Below, piece after piece: positions 24,876 through 32,842 of a DNA stretch of 60,133 bases. Origin of the DNA: an uncultured Traorella sp. (GTDB taxonomy: Bacteria; Bacillota_I; Bacilli_A; Erysipelotrichales; Erysipelotrichaceae); assembly GCA_944324265.1 (NCBI GenBank), contig CALUVS010000008.1:1-60133 (forward strand), given 5' to 3'. Position 1 is the stretch's first letter. Each line of letters starts with the position of its first letter. The position numbers and the translations under genes were made by a program. Below the pieces are notes generated by a model. It searched no databases. It had not been told where the DNA came from and worked only from the letters and a program-made list of their open reading frames with translations.

Positions 24876-26279
24876 TTACTCAATCACTTTCTTGCTTTGT
24901 TCATAATCTTTTAAGCTGTCGAGTGCTTTTTTGGACATTGGGAATAACATAAATATATTAAATAAGGTCATTAATCCAACTCCTACATCTCCCAGATCCC
25001 ATACGACTGTATAAGCAGCTAATCCGCCGATAAATAACATGATCAGGGCAATGATCTTATACAGAGTCTGCCAGATCCAAGAATCACCGAATAAATAAGC
25101 AACATTGGAACGAGCATAAAAGAGAATGCCGATGAAAGTTGAAAAACTAAACAGCCATAAAGTAATGGCAATAAATGCGACACCGACAGAACCCATGTGA
25201 TAGTTCATAGCTGTCTGAAGCAGATCCATGCCTGCTAATCCTTCAGTCAAGGAAGCTGGAGTCAAAAGCATGATGAGTGCAGTGCAGGTGCAGATCAAGA
25301 TGGTATCAATAAATACACCTAATGCCTGAATAAGCCCTACTTTTGCAGGCTGATCGCTTTGAGCGGCTGCGGCAGCACATGGGGCAGAACCGGAACCAGC
25401 TTCATTCGAAAACAATCCGCGTTTAACACCATTCATGATGACAGCACCGATTCCTCCGGCAACTGCTTGTCTGAAGCCAAAGGCTTCCATGAAAATACGT
25501 TCAAACACCCCTGGCAATAATTCAATATTCAATAAAATAATTAAAATAGTGATCAGAAAGTAAAAAGCAGCCATGATCGGCACTAAGATATCCAGTACTT
25601 TAACCGTAGCATTTTTGCGCAATACAATTACTGCAACTAAAATAACAAGTGCAATCGTAGAATAAAGCGGCGGAATGTGAAAGGCATTTTCAAAAGAAGA
25701 GGCAACAGAATTGCTGATAACCTGACTGATTCCGCACCAACAGATCAAACCGGAAATCGCAAATAATACCGGCAGAAGATGATGTCTTCTTTTTTTAAGT
25801 CCTTTTTCTTCTAAAAACTTATGAATATAATAAGCCGGTCCTCCGCGATAACCGCCGTATAAGGGATCTTTTTCTTTATAAAGCTGAGCTAAAGTTGCTT
25901 CAATAAAAGCAGTTGAAGAACCGATGAGTGCAGTGATCCACATCCAGAAAACAGCTCCTGCACCGCCAAGAGAGATGGCCGCAACCACCCCAACTAAATT
26001 TCCCATCCCGACACGAGTCGCAGTTGAAACAATCAATGTCTGCACAACAGATAAAGCATTGTTCTGTCCCTGCTCTTTTTCAGTAAGTATCTGAATCATA
26101 TCTTTAAACATACGAATCGGCAAAAAGTTTGTTTTGATTGTAAAATATATGCCTGCCGGAATTAAGATCATCACCAGCAATGACAAAGACAATTCTCCCT
26201 GAGGCAAAGGAATCGTTATCAAATCACCCCATAAGAACTGATAAATGCTTTCAATAAGTCCAGTAATAGAATTGCCCAT
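24876..26279 (-). CDS. Sodium:alanine/glycine symporter (AGCS family)
   Basis: About 467 residues with ten or more membrane segments. AGCS signatures present: TATRVGMGNLVGVVAAISLGG near residue 90, GGYRGGPAYYI, and a GLFSNEAGSGSAPCAAAAAQ segment near residue 290. It imports alanine or glycine with Na+. The ATG at 26279 follows GGAAGG; an in-frame TTG upstream is weaker. Separate transcription unit downstream of the ABC importer. Confidence 0.93.
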   Translation of the reverse strand: MGNSITGLIESIYQFLWGDLITIPLPQGELSLSLLVMILIPAGIYFTIKTNFLPIRMFKDMIQILTEKEQGQNNALSVVQTLIVSTATRVGMGNLVGVVAAISLGGAGAVFWMWITALIGSSTAFIEATLAQLYKEKDPLYGGYRGGPAYYIHKFLEEKGLKKRRHHLLPVLFAISGLICWCGISQVISNSVASSFENAFHIPPLYSTIALVILVAVIVLRKNATVKVLDILVPIMAAFYFLITILIILLNIELLPGVFERIFMEAFGFRQAVAGGIGAVIMNGVKRGLFSNEAGSGSAPCAAAAAQSDQPAKVGLIQALGVFIDTILICTCTALIMLLTPASLTEGLAGMDLLQTAMNYHMGSVGVAFIAITLWLFSFSTFIGILFYARSNVAYLFGDSWIWQTLYKIIALIMLFIGGLAAYTVVWDLGDVGVGLMTLFNIFMLFPMSKKALDSLKDYEQSKKVIE

Positions 26280-26297
26280 ACATATCCTTCCTAACAA

Positions 26298-26335
26298 GAG
26301 AAAAGGATAGAAAGATTTCTTTCATATCCTTTGCA
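26298..26335 (-). terminator. Probable terminator of the ABC importer operon
   Basis: On the minus strand AAAGGATA...GAAAG pairs with CTTTC...TATCCTTT (about 26301-26333), followed by a T-rich stretch. Confidence 0.6.
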
Positions 26336-26383
26336 CGTATTTTTAATTATAGCCTTGATATCTATGCTCCGGCAAGCCCTTTT

Positions 26384-27175
26384 TTATAACAATGCACGAT
26401 CCGCAAACATTTGATCTGTTTTTTGAGAATAAAGCTGTATTAATTTCTCAACACTCATCTTCTTTCTTTCTTCTCCTTCAAGCATAAAACTGATCTTTCC
26501 ATCATTCATGACCAATGTTTTATTGCCGTATTTCAATGCTAAAGCAATATTATGAGTAATCATCAAGGTCGTGATATGATGCGTTTCCACAATCTTCTGT
26601 GTGATATTCATGACCTGTTCACTTGTTTTGGCATCCAATGCTGCCGTATGTTCATCAAGCAATAATAGCTTTGGTGTGACAATTGTTGCCATGCATAAGG
26701 TTAATGCTTGGCGCTGCCCGCCGGATAATAAGCCGACCTGTGTATTCAATCTCTCTTCTAAACCGAGTTCCAAAGGCTTCAAAACTTCTTTGAAAAGCGG
26801 TCTGTCTTTTTTGCGGATAGCTTTAGAGAGTGGATTATATTTTTTGCCTCGGCAAAATGCCAATCCTAAATTTTCTTCCACACTCATGTGCGGAGCTGTG
26901 CCCTTGAGGGGATCCTGAAACAATCGGCCGATGAAATTGGCCCGTTTGTGTTCCGGCATAAATGTGATATCCTTTTGGTCCATGAAAATGCTGCCCTCAT
27001 CAATTTCAAGAGTTCCGGCAATGGCATTCAGCAGCGTACTTTTTCCTGCACCATTGCTTCCGATAATGGTAATGAAATCACCATCTTCAATAGTCAGTGA
27101 GAAATGATCCAAAGCTTTTTTTTCATGAACCGTTGAAGCATTGAAAATTAAAGATACATCCTTGAGTTCAAGCAC
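26384..27175 (-). CDS. ABC importer ATPase, TrpZ-like
   Basis: About 263 residues. Walker A GSNGAGKST, Q-loop FQDPLKGTAPHMSVEENL, signature LLSGGQRQA, Walker B LLLLDEHTAALD, H-loop MITHN. The DEHTAALD in place of DEPTxALD is typical of this PF04392-linked importer group. The GTG at 27175 is chosen because AGAGGTG lies 6 nt upstream; it overlaps the permease gene by 8 bp. Energises uptake by the next two gene products. Confidence 0.88.
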   Translation of the reverse strand: MLELKDVSLIFNASTVHEKKALDHFSLTIEDGDFITIIGSNGAGKSTLLNAIAGTLEIDEGSIFMDQKDITFMPEHKRANFIGRLFQDPLKGTAPHMSVEENLGLAFCRGKKYNPLSKAIRKKDRPLFKEVLKPLELGLEERLNTQVGLLSGGQRQALTLCMATIVTPKLLLLDEHTAALDAKTSEQVMNITQKIVETHHITTLMITHNIALALKYGNKTLVMNDGKISFMLEGEERKKMSVEKLIQLYSQKTDQMFADRALL

Positions 27176-28046
27176 GATGAGCACCTCTTTTCTTATGACG
27201 TTGTCTCATTTCCTGAAGCACAGGAACTGAGATAGCTGCAATGACCAGCAAAGCAGACAATAATTTCAGATCTGTCGGATTGACACCAAACTGCAAAGCC
27301 ATAGTTAAAATAAATCGATATAAAATAGCACCGATGATGACACTGATCAGCTGAATTTTTAAATTGAAGCTGCGGATCAAAGTTTCCCCGATAATAATGG
27401 AAGCTAAAGCAATGATCAAAGTACCGGTTCCGCTGCTGCTGTCCGCAAATACCTGATACTGTGCCATCAAGGCTCCGGCAGTGCTGACCAGTCCATTGGC
27501 GCAAGCCAGACCGATGAACTTCATGACATCTGTATTGATGGAAGAAGCCCGTACCATGACTTCATTATCGCCGCAGGCTCTCAGAGATAGACCAAGCTGT
27601 GTATTCAAGAAAAGATATAAAAACAAAGCAATTACAAGAAGAATGATCAATATCAAAAGGCTTTGCATATTGCGATCCAATGATGAAAAAATAGTTTCTG
27701 CTCCGAATAAGGATAAGGAAGGCGAATTACCTAATATTCTTAAATTGATTGAATATAAGCTGATCATCATCAAGATACCTGAGAGAATCGGCTGTATTTT
27801 CAGCTTTGTCTGCAGGAAAGCACAAAGCAGACCGGCAATGCAGCCACCGATAAAAGCACCAAAAATTCCTAGAATCGGCATTCCCATCAGACTTACCACT
27901 CCGGAAATGGCAGCTCCTAATGTAAAAGATCCATCCACTGTCATATCCGGAATATTCAATACCTTAAATGAAATAAATACGCCTAAAGATAATATGCCAA
28001 ACATACAGCCTAGATCAAAGGCTCCTTGAATAATATACAATGACAT
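27168..28046 (-). CDS. ABC importer permease, TrpY-like
   Basis: About 292 residues with eight to ten membrane segments of the branched-chain-amino-acid/ribose permease family. The NIPDMTVDGSFTLGAA motif near residue 30 is typical of permeases paired with PF04392 binding proteins. It overlaps the ATPase gene and lies 8 bp after the binding protein. Substrate by family: aromatic amino acid or similar. Confidence 0.88.
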   Translation of the reverse strand: MSLYIIQGAFDLGCMFGILSLGVFISFKVLNIPDMTVDGSFTLGAAISGVVSLMGMPILGIFGAFIGGCIAGLLCAFLQTKLKIQPILSGILMMISLYSINLRILGNSPSLSLFGAETIFSSLDRNMQSLLILIILLVIALFLYLFLNTQLGLSLRACGDNEVMVRASSINTDVMKFIGLACANGLVSTAGALMAQYQVFADSSSGTGTLIIALASIIIGETLIRSFNLKIQLISVIIGAILYRFILTMALQFGVNPTDLKLLSALLVIAAISVPVLQEMRQRHKKRGAHRA

Positions 28047-28054
28047 AAATTCAC

Positions 28055-29029
28055 CTACTTCATCAAAACAGTAGTTTCACTGTTTAATATTTCTTCCGGT
28101 ATTTCAATACTCAAAGCATCAGCTGTTGTTTCATTGATATAAGTAAATAGATTTTCATCGAATACTTTGACAGGAATATCGGCAATATCCGTACCTTCCA
28201 AAACAGCTGCAATCATTCTGGCAGTTTCACGTCCCAATTCTTCATAGTTGATGCCTACACTGGCAAATCCACCGTCAGATACCATTGAATCTGCTCCGAC
28301 AAATATCGGACAAGACAAATCAATGCTTACTTTATTCAAGGCATCGATTCCGCTGGCAATCGTATTATCATTCGGTGCAAAGATGGCATCGCACTGCTGT
28401 GCTAAAGCAGAAGCAACGGTCATGATCTCACCGACATTGGCAACGCTCATCTCAATCAATTCAATATCATTTTCTTCGCAATAGGCTCTTGTCTTCGCCA
28501 GATTAGAAACTGAATTGGCTTCAGAAGCATTATAGATAAAGCCCAAGGTATTCAGATCAGGAATTATTTGATTCGCAAGATCTAAAATCTGATCCACCTG
28601 TATTTCATCACTTGTTCCGGTCATATTATGATTTGGATGATCTAAGTCATCCATAAGTCCCGCCTGCACAGGATCTGAGACAGCAGAGAAGATCACCGGT
28701 ACATCTTCGGCATATGGAGCCGCTGCCATGGCGGTCGGAGTAGCAATAGCAACAATCATATCTACTTCATTGCCGACATAGGTCTGCATGATGCTTGTCA
28801 GATTATTGGGTTCATTTTGGGCGTTTTTATAATCAATAGTGATATTCTCACCTTCAACATAGCCTAAAACAGCTAACTCATCAATAATTGCTTCACGAAT
28901 TGTATTCAGAGAAGGATGTTCCACAATTTGTGCCAGACCAATTGTAATCAGTTCATTCTCTTTCGCACATCCGCTTAATGCAGTAAAACACAAACAAATA
29001 CTTAACATAAAACTTCTCATCTTTTTCAT
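28055..29029 (-). CDS. ABC importer substrate-binding lipoprotein, TrpX-like (PF04392)
   Basis: About 324 residues with lipobox LSGC (mature Cys near residue 20). The body matches the PF04392 binding-protein family: IGLAQIVEHPSLNTIREAI, VDMIVAIATPTA, VPVIFSAVSDPVQAGL, FAPNDNTIASG, GIDYEELG-like GINYEELGRETA. Characterised relatives bind tryptophan or tyrosine. The ATG at 29029 follows GGAGGAGAAAG; the frame continues to 29044 through that site. A T-box leader precedes it, so amino-acid supply controls the operon. Confidence 0.88.
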   Translation of the reverse strand: MKKMRSFMLSICLCFTALSGCAKENELITIGLAQIVEHPSLNTIREAIIDELAVLGYVEGENITIDYKNAQNEPNNLTSIMQTYVGNEVDMIVAIATPTAMAAAPYAEDVPVIFSAVSDPVQAGLMDDLDHPNHNMTGTSDEIQVDQILDLANQIIPDLNTLGFIYNASEANSVSNLAKTRAYCEENDIELIEMSVANVGEIMTVASALAQQCDAIFAPNDNTIASGIDALNKVSIDLSCPIFVGADSMVSDGGFASVGINYEELGRETARMIAAVLEGTDIADIPVKVFDENLFTYINETTADALSIEIPEEILNSETTVLMK

Positions 29030-29077
29030 AACTTTCTCCTCCATCAGTTAGAGTTTGCTTTGAATTTGTGTCTTAAT

Positions 29078-29124
29078 AAAAAAACGCTTGCCCCTGAAGA
29101 AAAAATCTTCTCTAAGGACAAGCG
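29078..29124 (-). terminator. T-box terminator
   Basis: CGCTTG...AGAAGA pairs with TCTTC...CAAGCG on the minus strand and is followed by seven T. Confidence 0.88.
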
Positions 29125-29355
29125 ATTGATTCACCTGCGGTACCACCTTAATTGATGTTCTCACATCCACTTTTCAAAATGCAAACACATTTCTGTTCGA
29201 TAACGGGAACTTCCGTACACAGATACTCGGATGACTCCTTTCCCCATGTCCCTTGAAGGGCCATTTACATGTCCGCATTTCCATCAGGGTTCCACCAATC
29301 CCCAACTCTCTTTGAGCGCGCTGCATGCTTGATTTCCTTCGCAACGGTTTAATTT
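29078..29355 (-). promoter_or_regulatory. T-box riboswitch for the amino-acid ABC importer
   Basis: Minus-strand leader with the T-box hallmark GGTGGTACCGC (29146-29136), the distal stem I motif AGAGAGTTGGGGATTGGTGG near 29308-29289, a CCGTTATCG-like stem III region and a strong terminator. Stem I base appears to be GAAGG/CCTTC. Opposite it the loop reads TAAATGGC at about 29267-29260, containing either TGG (Trp) or ATG (Met). The importer family favours Trp. Uncharged tRNA should stabilise the antiterminator and switch the operon on. Confidence 0.9.
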
Positions 29356-29361
29356 AATTCA

Positions 29362-29390
29362 AGGATAATCCTATTTTGAAACAAAGTCAA
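29362..29390 (-). promoter_or_regulatory. Promoter of the T-box operon
   Basis: TTGACT (29390-29385), 17-bp spacer, TATCCT (29367-29362) on the minus strand. Confidence 0.8.
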
Positions 29391-29429
29391 CAGTTTTCAT
29401 ACATTTTCATTTATTTTCACGCGTAAAAT

Positions 29430-29502
29430 CACATAATCTTAAAATACTTCACATAAAGCCACACAAAAGAAACGTATTAAATAGAAACTTTTAGGGTATA
29501 TT
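29430..29502 (+). promoter_or_regulatory. Promoter of sRNA 1 with phased CACATAA boxes
   Basis: CACATAA at 29430 and 29450 and CACACAA at 29460 precede a TATATT -10 at 29497-29502. The last two boxes are 10 bp apart, and exactly 30 bp separate the last box from the -10. The -35 is poor, as expected for an activator-dependent promoter. Confidence 0.6.
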
Positions 29503-29507
29503 ATAGA

Positions 29508-29630
29508 CAAGCAAGATAAGACTTGCTTAGAAACAGATAATCCCTCATTTGTTTCAATTCATATTTTATCCCCTTTATAATAATTAAGTTAAGTTGGTAA
29601 AAGAAGCATGACCCCTGATGCTTCTTTTAC
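29508..29630 (+). ncRNA. Small RNA candidate 1 (C-rich, terminator-ended)
   Basis: Order: 5' hairpin AAGCAAG/CTTGCTT (29509-29528), a mostly unpaired core beginning TAATCCCTCATTTG and containing TATCCCCTTT, then a terminator stem AAGAAGCAT/ATGCTTCTT (29601-29626) whose loop is GACCCCTG. No open reading frame with a ribosome binding site. The core matches the second copy about 215 bp downstream almost base for base. The exposed CCCC motifs suggest pairing with G-rich Shine-Dalgarno sequences. Confidence 0.65.
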
Positions 29631-29663
29631 TTTGTACAGATATAAATAAAAAATATAGACAAT

Positions 29664-29716
29664 CACATAAATCCACATAATCAAAAGATATTCATAACAC
29701 ATCTTTCTTGTATTAT
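29664..29716 (+). promoter_or_regulatory. Promoter of sRNA 2 with phased CACATAA boxes
   Basis: CACATAA at 29664 and 29674 (10 bp apart), 30 bp, then TATTAT at 29711-29716 preceded by TTG. The geometry is identical to the sRNA 1 promoter. Confidence 0.6.
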
Positions 29717-29721
29717 AAAGT

Positions 29722-29836
29722 CAGATAAGGAAAAGACCTTATCTGATGAAAATAATAATCCCTAATTTGTTTTCATTCATATTCTATCCCCTTATAAATA
29801 AGCAAAAAGAGCGTTACCCCTAGACGCTTTTTTTGT
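29722..29836 (+). ncRNA. Small RNA candidate 2 (paralogue of sRNA 1)
   Basis: 5' hairpin CAGATAAGG/CCTTATCTG (29722-29745), core beginning TAATCCCTAATTTG and containing TATCCCCTT, then terminator stem AGCGT/ACGCT extended by A/T pairs (about 29804-29834) with loop TACCCCTAG and a long T-run. The outer hairpins differ in sequence from sRNA 1 while pairing is kept, and the unpaired core and CCCC loops are conserved, which points to selection on RNA structure. Confidence 0.68.
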
Positions 29837-29871
29837 TTATAACAAATCTTTAAAATATTCTCTTTATCTAC

Positions 29872-29899
29872 TTGTAATTTTTTTCACATACAGTATAAT
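29872..29899 (+). promoter_or_regulatory. Promoter of the flavin reductase gene
   Basis: TTGTAA (29872-29877), 16-bp spacer, TATAAT (29894-29899). The start point falls inside the palindrome immediately downstream. Confidence 0.7.
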
Positions 29900-29906
29900 A
29901 AAAATA

Positions 29907-29924
29907 CAGCGAACATGTTCACTG
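29907..29924 (+). promoter_or_regulatory. Operator candidate CAG-c-GAACATGTTC-a-CTG
   Basis: An 18-bp palindrome with a perfect 10-bp core GAACATGTTC, placed at the predicted transcription start. The TetR-type regulator encoded directly after the reductase is the obvious candidate repressor. Confidence 0.6.
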
Positions 29925-29943
29925 AAATAAAGGAGCAATTGAT

Positions 29944-31689
29944 ATGAAAAAAGGAATTATTTTATCACTTTCTGCATTCATGGCGCTTAGTTTGGGTGCC
30001 TGCTCAAATACGCAGACTCCGGCAGCCAGCTATACAGCTGGTACTTATTCAGCAACTGCCAGAGGTATGAATGGTGATGTAGAAGTGGAAGTGACATTCA
30101 GTGAGAATGCCATTGACAGTGTTGTTGTAAAAAATCATTCAGAAACTTATGGTGTCGGCTATGGATTGGATACTTCACCAATTGAAATATTGCCGAACAA
30201 AATTGTAGAAACACAATCATTGGGTGTGGATACAGTGACAGGTGCTACGATTACAAGCAATGCGATTCTGAACGCGGTCAGCGATGCAGTGGAACAAGCT
30301 GGCGGTGATGTTGAGGCATTGAAGGCCGTGGAAGTTGCCAGTGATGAACAAGATCTGACATTGGATACAGATGTTGTCGTTGTCGGTGCGGGAGCTGCCG
30401 GGTTATCTGCAGCTATTGAAGCAAGCAATGCCGGTGCAGATGTTGTTGTATTGGAAAAACAAGGAATTATCGGCGGTTCCACAACTTTGAGCGGAGGTAA
30501 GCTGTTGGCGGCAGGTACAAAATATCAGGAAGCACAAGGATTCAGCGGTGATACACCAGACGCATTATTTGATTATTTAAAGAGTGTCGGCGGTGATTGG
30601 ATCGATGATGAAAAACTGCATGAATTTACAGATAATGCTTTGGAAGATGTTAACTGGCTGGAAGATATGGGTGTACAGATCATCAATGTTGAACCTATTC
30701 ACTCTTCTATTACACCTTGGCGTGTTATGAATACACTGGGAGGCGGCGGCCAGACAAGCGGACATGGCGGGCAGATCTCAGTTCCTCTTTATAATACTTT
30801 CAAGGAAACAGGCTCAGAAATTGTCTACAATGTTTCTGTCAATGAAATTTTAATGAATGAAGGCAAGGCCAGCGGTGTTGTAGGTACTACACCGGAAGGT
30901 CATACCGTGACAGTCAATGCGAAGGCTGTTATTATCGCGACAGGCGGTTATGCACAGAATCGTGAAATGATGGCTCATTTAGGCATTGAAAACTACAATA
31001 CAAGTGTACCGAAAGGAAATGTCGGTGATGGTGTCAAGATGGCGGAAGCAGTCGGAGCTCAAGTATTTGAAGCACCGGGAGCACAGGCAGTCTATGTAAG
31101 CAATACAAGCGGTGTAGGTATCAATGAAGAAAGCGGATTGATCGTCAATGATTGCGGCGTTCGTGTTGTTGATGAATGGACATATCAATCTCATGTTGCC
31201 ACTGCATTAGTCAACGATGGTTCTCAGAAAGCATGGTACATTGCTTCTGCTAATGATCCATACCCAACTGTTCAATATGCCATGACGTTAGATTCTACAC
31301 TGAAAGCTGAAACACCAGAAGAATTAGCTGAATTAATGGGCGTTGATCCTCAGACATTTGCCGATCAGGTAGCTCGCTACAATGAAATGTGTGCGAACGG
31401 TGTAGATACAGAATTCAATAAATCGGCAGAATACATGATTCCTGTGGAAGGAACATTATATGCGATTGAATTATCTCCAGCCTTTACCGTAACATTCGGC
31501 GGCTTAGTTACTGATTTGGATTCTCGTGTATTAGACAATGACAATAATCCAATCCCTGGTTTATATGCAGCAGGTGAAGTAGCATTCACAGGTTTATTTG
31601 GTGATGAATATCCTAGCTGCGGTTTAGCAATTGGTTCTGCAGTACGCTTTGGACGCATTGCCGGGACAAATGCTGCACAGGAACAATAG
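29944..31689 (+). CDS. Secreted FMN/FAD reductase (fumarate reductase flavoprotein-like lipoprotein)
   Basis: 581 residues. Lipobox signal LGAC (Cys about 20), an FMN_bind domain (residues 30-115) with flavinylation motif VTGATITSN, then an FAD_binding_2 domain starting DVVVVGAGAAGLSAAIEA near residue 143. It should sit outside the membrane and pass electrons from covalent FMN through FAD to an organic acceptor. The C-terminal region reads FGDEYPSCGLAIGSAV where fumarate reductases have NRLGGNA, so the substrate may not be fumarate. The neighbouring malic enzyme and fumarase still suggest dicarboxylate metabolism. Good ribosome binding site AAAGGAG. Confidence 0.88.
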   Translation: MKKGIILSLSAFMALSLGACSNTQTPAASYTAGTYSATARGMNGDVEVEVTFSENAIDSVVVKNHSETYGVGYGLDTSPIEILPNKIVETQSLGVDTVTGATITSNAILNAVSDAVEQAGGDVEALKAVEVASDEQDLTLDTDVVVVGAGAAGLSAAIEASNAGADVVVLEKQGIIGGSTTLSGGKLLAAGTKYQEAQGFSGDTPDALFDYLKSVGGDWIDDEKLHEFTDNALEDVNWLEDMGVQIINVEPIHSSITPWRVMNTLGGGGQTSGHGGQISVPLYNTFKETGSEIVYNVSVNEILMNEGKASGVVGTTPEGHTVTVNAKAVIIATGGYAQNREMMAHLGIENYNTSVPKGNVGDGVKMAEAVGAQVFEAPGAQAVYVSNTSGVGINEESGLIVNDCGVRVVDEWTYQSHVATALVNDGSQKAWYIASANDPYPTVQYAMTLDSTLKAETPEELAELMGVDPQTFADQVARYNEMCANGVDTEFNKSAEYMIPVEGTLYAIELSPAFTVTFGGLVTDLDSRVLDNDNNPIPGLYAAGEVAFTGLFGDEYPSCGLAIGSAVRFGRIAGTNAAQEQ

Positions 31690-31718
31690 TTGGAAAATCA
31701 TCAAAATTCATGTAAAAT

Positions 31719-31746
31719 AGAGCTATCAGAGGATAGCTCTTTTTTG
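31719..31746 (+). terminator. Terminator between the reductase and its regulator
   Basis: AGAGCTATC (31719-31727)/GATAGCTCT (31732-31740) followed by six T, directly abutting the GGAGG ribosome binding site of the regulator gene. Read-through may set regulator level. Confidence 0.85.
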
Positions 31747-31755
31747 GAGGTCAAC

Positions 31756-32334
31756 ATGGGAATCAGAGAGGAACAGAAACAGCAGACATACCAAAAAATC
31801 CTGGAAGCCATTCAGGAACTGGTCAATGAAAAAGACTATGAAGCCATTACCATTCGTGAAATTGCCCAGCATGCAGGCATCTCTGTCGGAACCTATTATA
31901 AACATTTTAAATCCAAGGATGATATCATATTCAATCAGATTCATAAAAGCTATTTAAAAACACAGGAAACAATTGCTCCGCAATTAAATAAAAAGACCGG
32001 GATCGAAAACTTAGAAATTTACTTGGAGAAACAATATGATATTTTAGGAGAAATTGAAATCCCATGGCTGCGGGAAGTCTTTCGTGTATATCTCTATCAC
32101 AAAGTCGATGAAATCTTAGATCAAAACAATGTGAACTATCAAGTCATTCTTGACATTATCGAACAAGGACAAAAGGATGGCAGTATCCGTCAGGATGTTA
32201 TCAAAGAAGAATTAGCTTGGAGCACATTAAAATGCATTACTGCTAATTTCTACAGCTATTGCATGCAGGATGGTAATTTTGACTTAAAAAAAGTCATGAA
32301 AAAAGAAGCTATTGATTTAGTAAGAGCAAAATAA
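31756..32334 (+). CDS. TetR/AcrR-family regulator
   Basis: About 192 residues. The N-terminal HTH (ITIREIAQHAGISVGTYYKHFKSKDDIIF) is typical TetR; the C-terminal helices form the ligand pocket and dimer interface. It probably represses the upstream flavin reductase through the GAACATGTTC palindrome. The ATG at 31756 follows GGAGGTCAAC; the open frame to 31690 only crosses the terminator. The next gene starts 2 bp after the stop. Confidence 0.88.
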   Translation: MGIREEQKQQTYQKILEAIQELVNEKDYEAITIREIAQHAGISVGTYYKHFKSKDDIIFNQIHKSYLKTQETIAPQLNKKTGIENLEIYLEKQYDILGEIEIPWLREVFRVYLYHKVDEILDQNNVNYQVILDIIEQGQKDGSIRQDVIKEELAWSTLKCITANFYSYCMQDGNFDLKKVMKKEAIDLVRAK

Positions 32335-32336
32335 CA

Positions 32337-32684
32337 ATGGAAAAAACACAATGCCCCAACTGTTCACACTCTTTGAAAAAAGCCAAAAGACATTTAAAAA
32401 TTCATTGCTTAGGAATTGCCTTTGTGCTGGAATGTCCTGAATGTCATGAAAAATATGAATTGCTTTATAAAAGTGATTTTTATCCATGGGCCATTTCCAT
32501 TATCCTGATGGTCTTGGTCATTGAATTTTTCGGAAGAAACGGAACACCAAAGGTTCGATTGCTTCAGCTGCTGATTATTTTTCTTCCGGATTTATTAAGA
32601 GGGTCTTATACCTTTCTCTTCCCGATGAAAATGGTTGAAAGAGATCATGCCCTCTTAGCCAAATACGATAAAAACAGACTTTAA
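32337..32684 (+). CDS. Zinc-ribbon membrane protein of unknown function
   Basis: A 115-residue protein. The N-terminal cytosolic part has two C-x2-C pairs (CPNC at residues 6-9 and CPEC near residue 36) forming a probable zinc ribbon, then two hydrophobic segments (about 50-65 and 80-95). It lies 2 bp after the TetR gene, so it may work with it or with the reductase. No family recognised. Confidence 0.65.
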   Translation: MEKTQCPNCSHSLKKAKRHLKIHCLGIAFVLECPECHEKYELLYKSDFYPWAISIILMVLVIEFFGRNGTPKVRLLQLLIIFLPDLLRGSYTFLFPMKMVERDHALLAKYDKNRL

Positions 32685-32696
32685 TATTTCATAAAG

Positions 32697-32722
32697 CAAG
32701 GCGGAGCTTCCGCCTTGTTTTA
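32697..32722 (+). terminator. Intrinsic terminator
   Basis: CAAGGCGGA (32697-32705)/TCCGCCTTG (32709-32717) followed by TTTTAT. Confidence 0.82.
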
Positions 32723-32772
32723 TGATTTGCAATTATGGATAAAGATCATTCAGATAGAGTGCCGGAATTCGC

Positions 32773-32801
32773 TTGACAGAAAGAAAAACGAAACGTATAT
32801 T
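32773..32801 (+). promoter_or_regulatory. Promoter of the malic enzyme-fumarase operon
   Basis: Perfect TTGACA (32773-32778), 17-bp spacer, TATATT (32796-32801). Confidence 0.85.
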
Positions 32802-32842
32802 AATCCTTGTTAAGGAATCAAAATGAAGATAAGGAGTTAATT

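Noticed and set aside
27481-28029. 182-codon open frame on the plus strand inside the ABC permease gene
   Set aside because: Antisense shadow of a well-supported membrane protein; low-complexity translation, no ribosome binding site.
29430-29836. Tandem sRNA units as a CRISPR array or riboswitch pair
   Set aside because: Only two long copies with their own promoters and terminators, no regular spacers, and no gene directly regulated in cis.
29907-29924. LexA/SOS box
   Set aside because: The Bacillus SOS box needs GAAC-N4-GTTC; here the half-sites are separated by two bases. A local TetR operator fits better.
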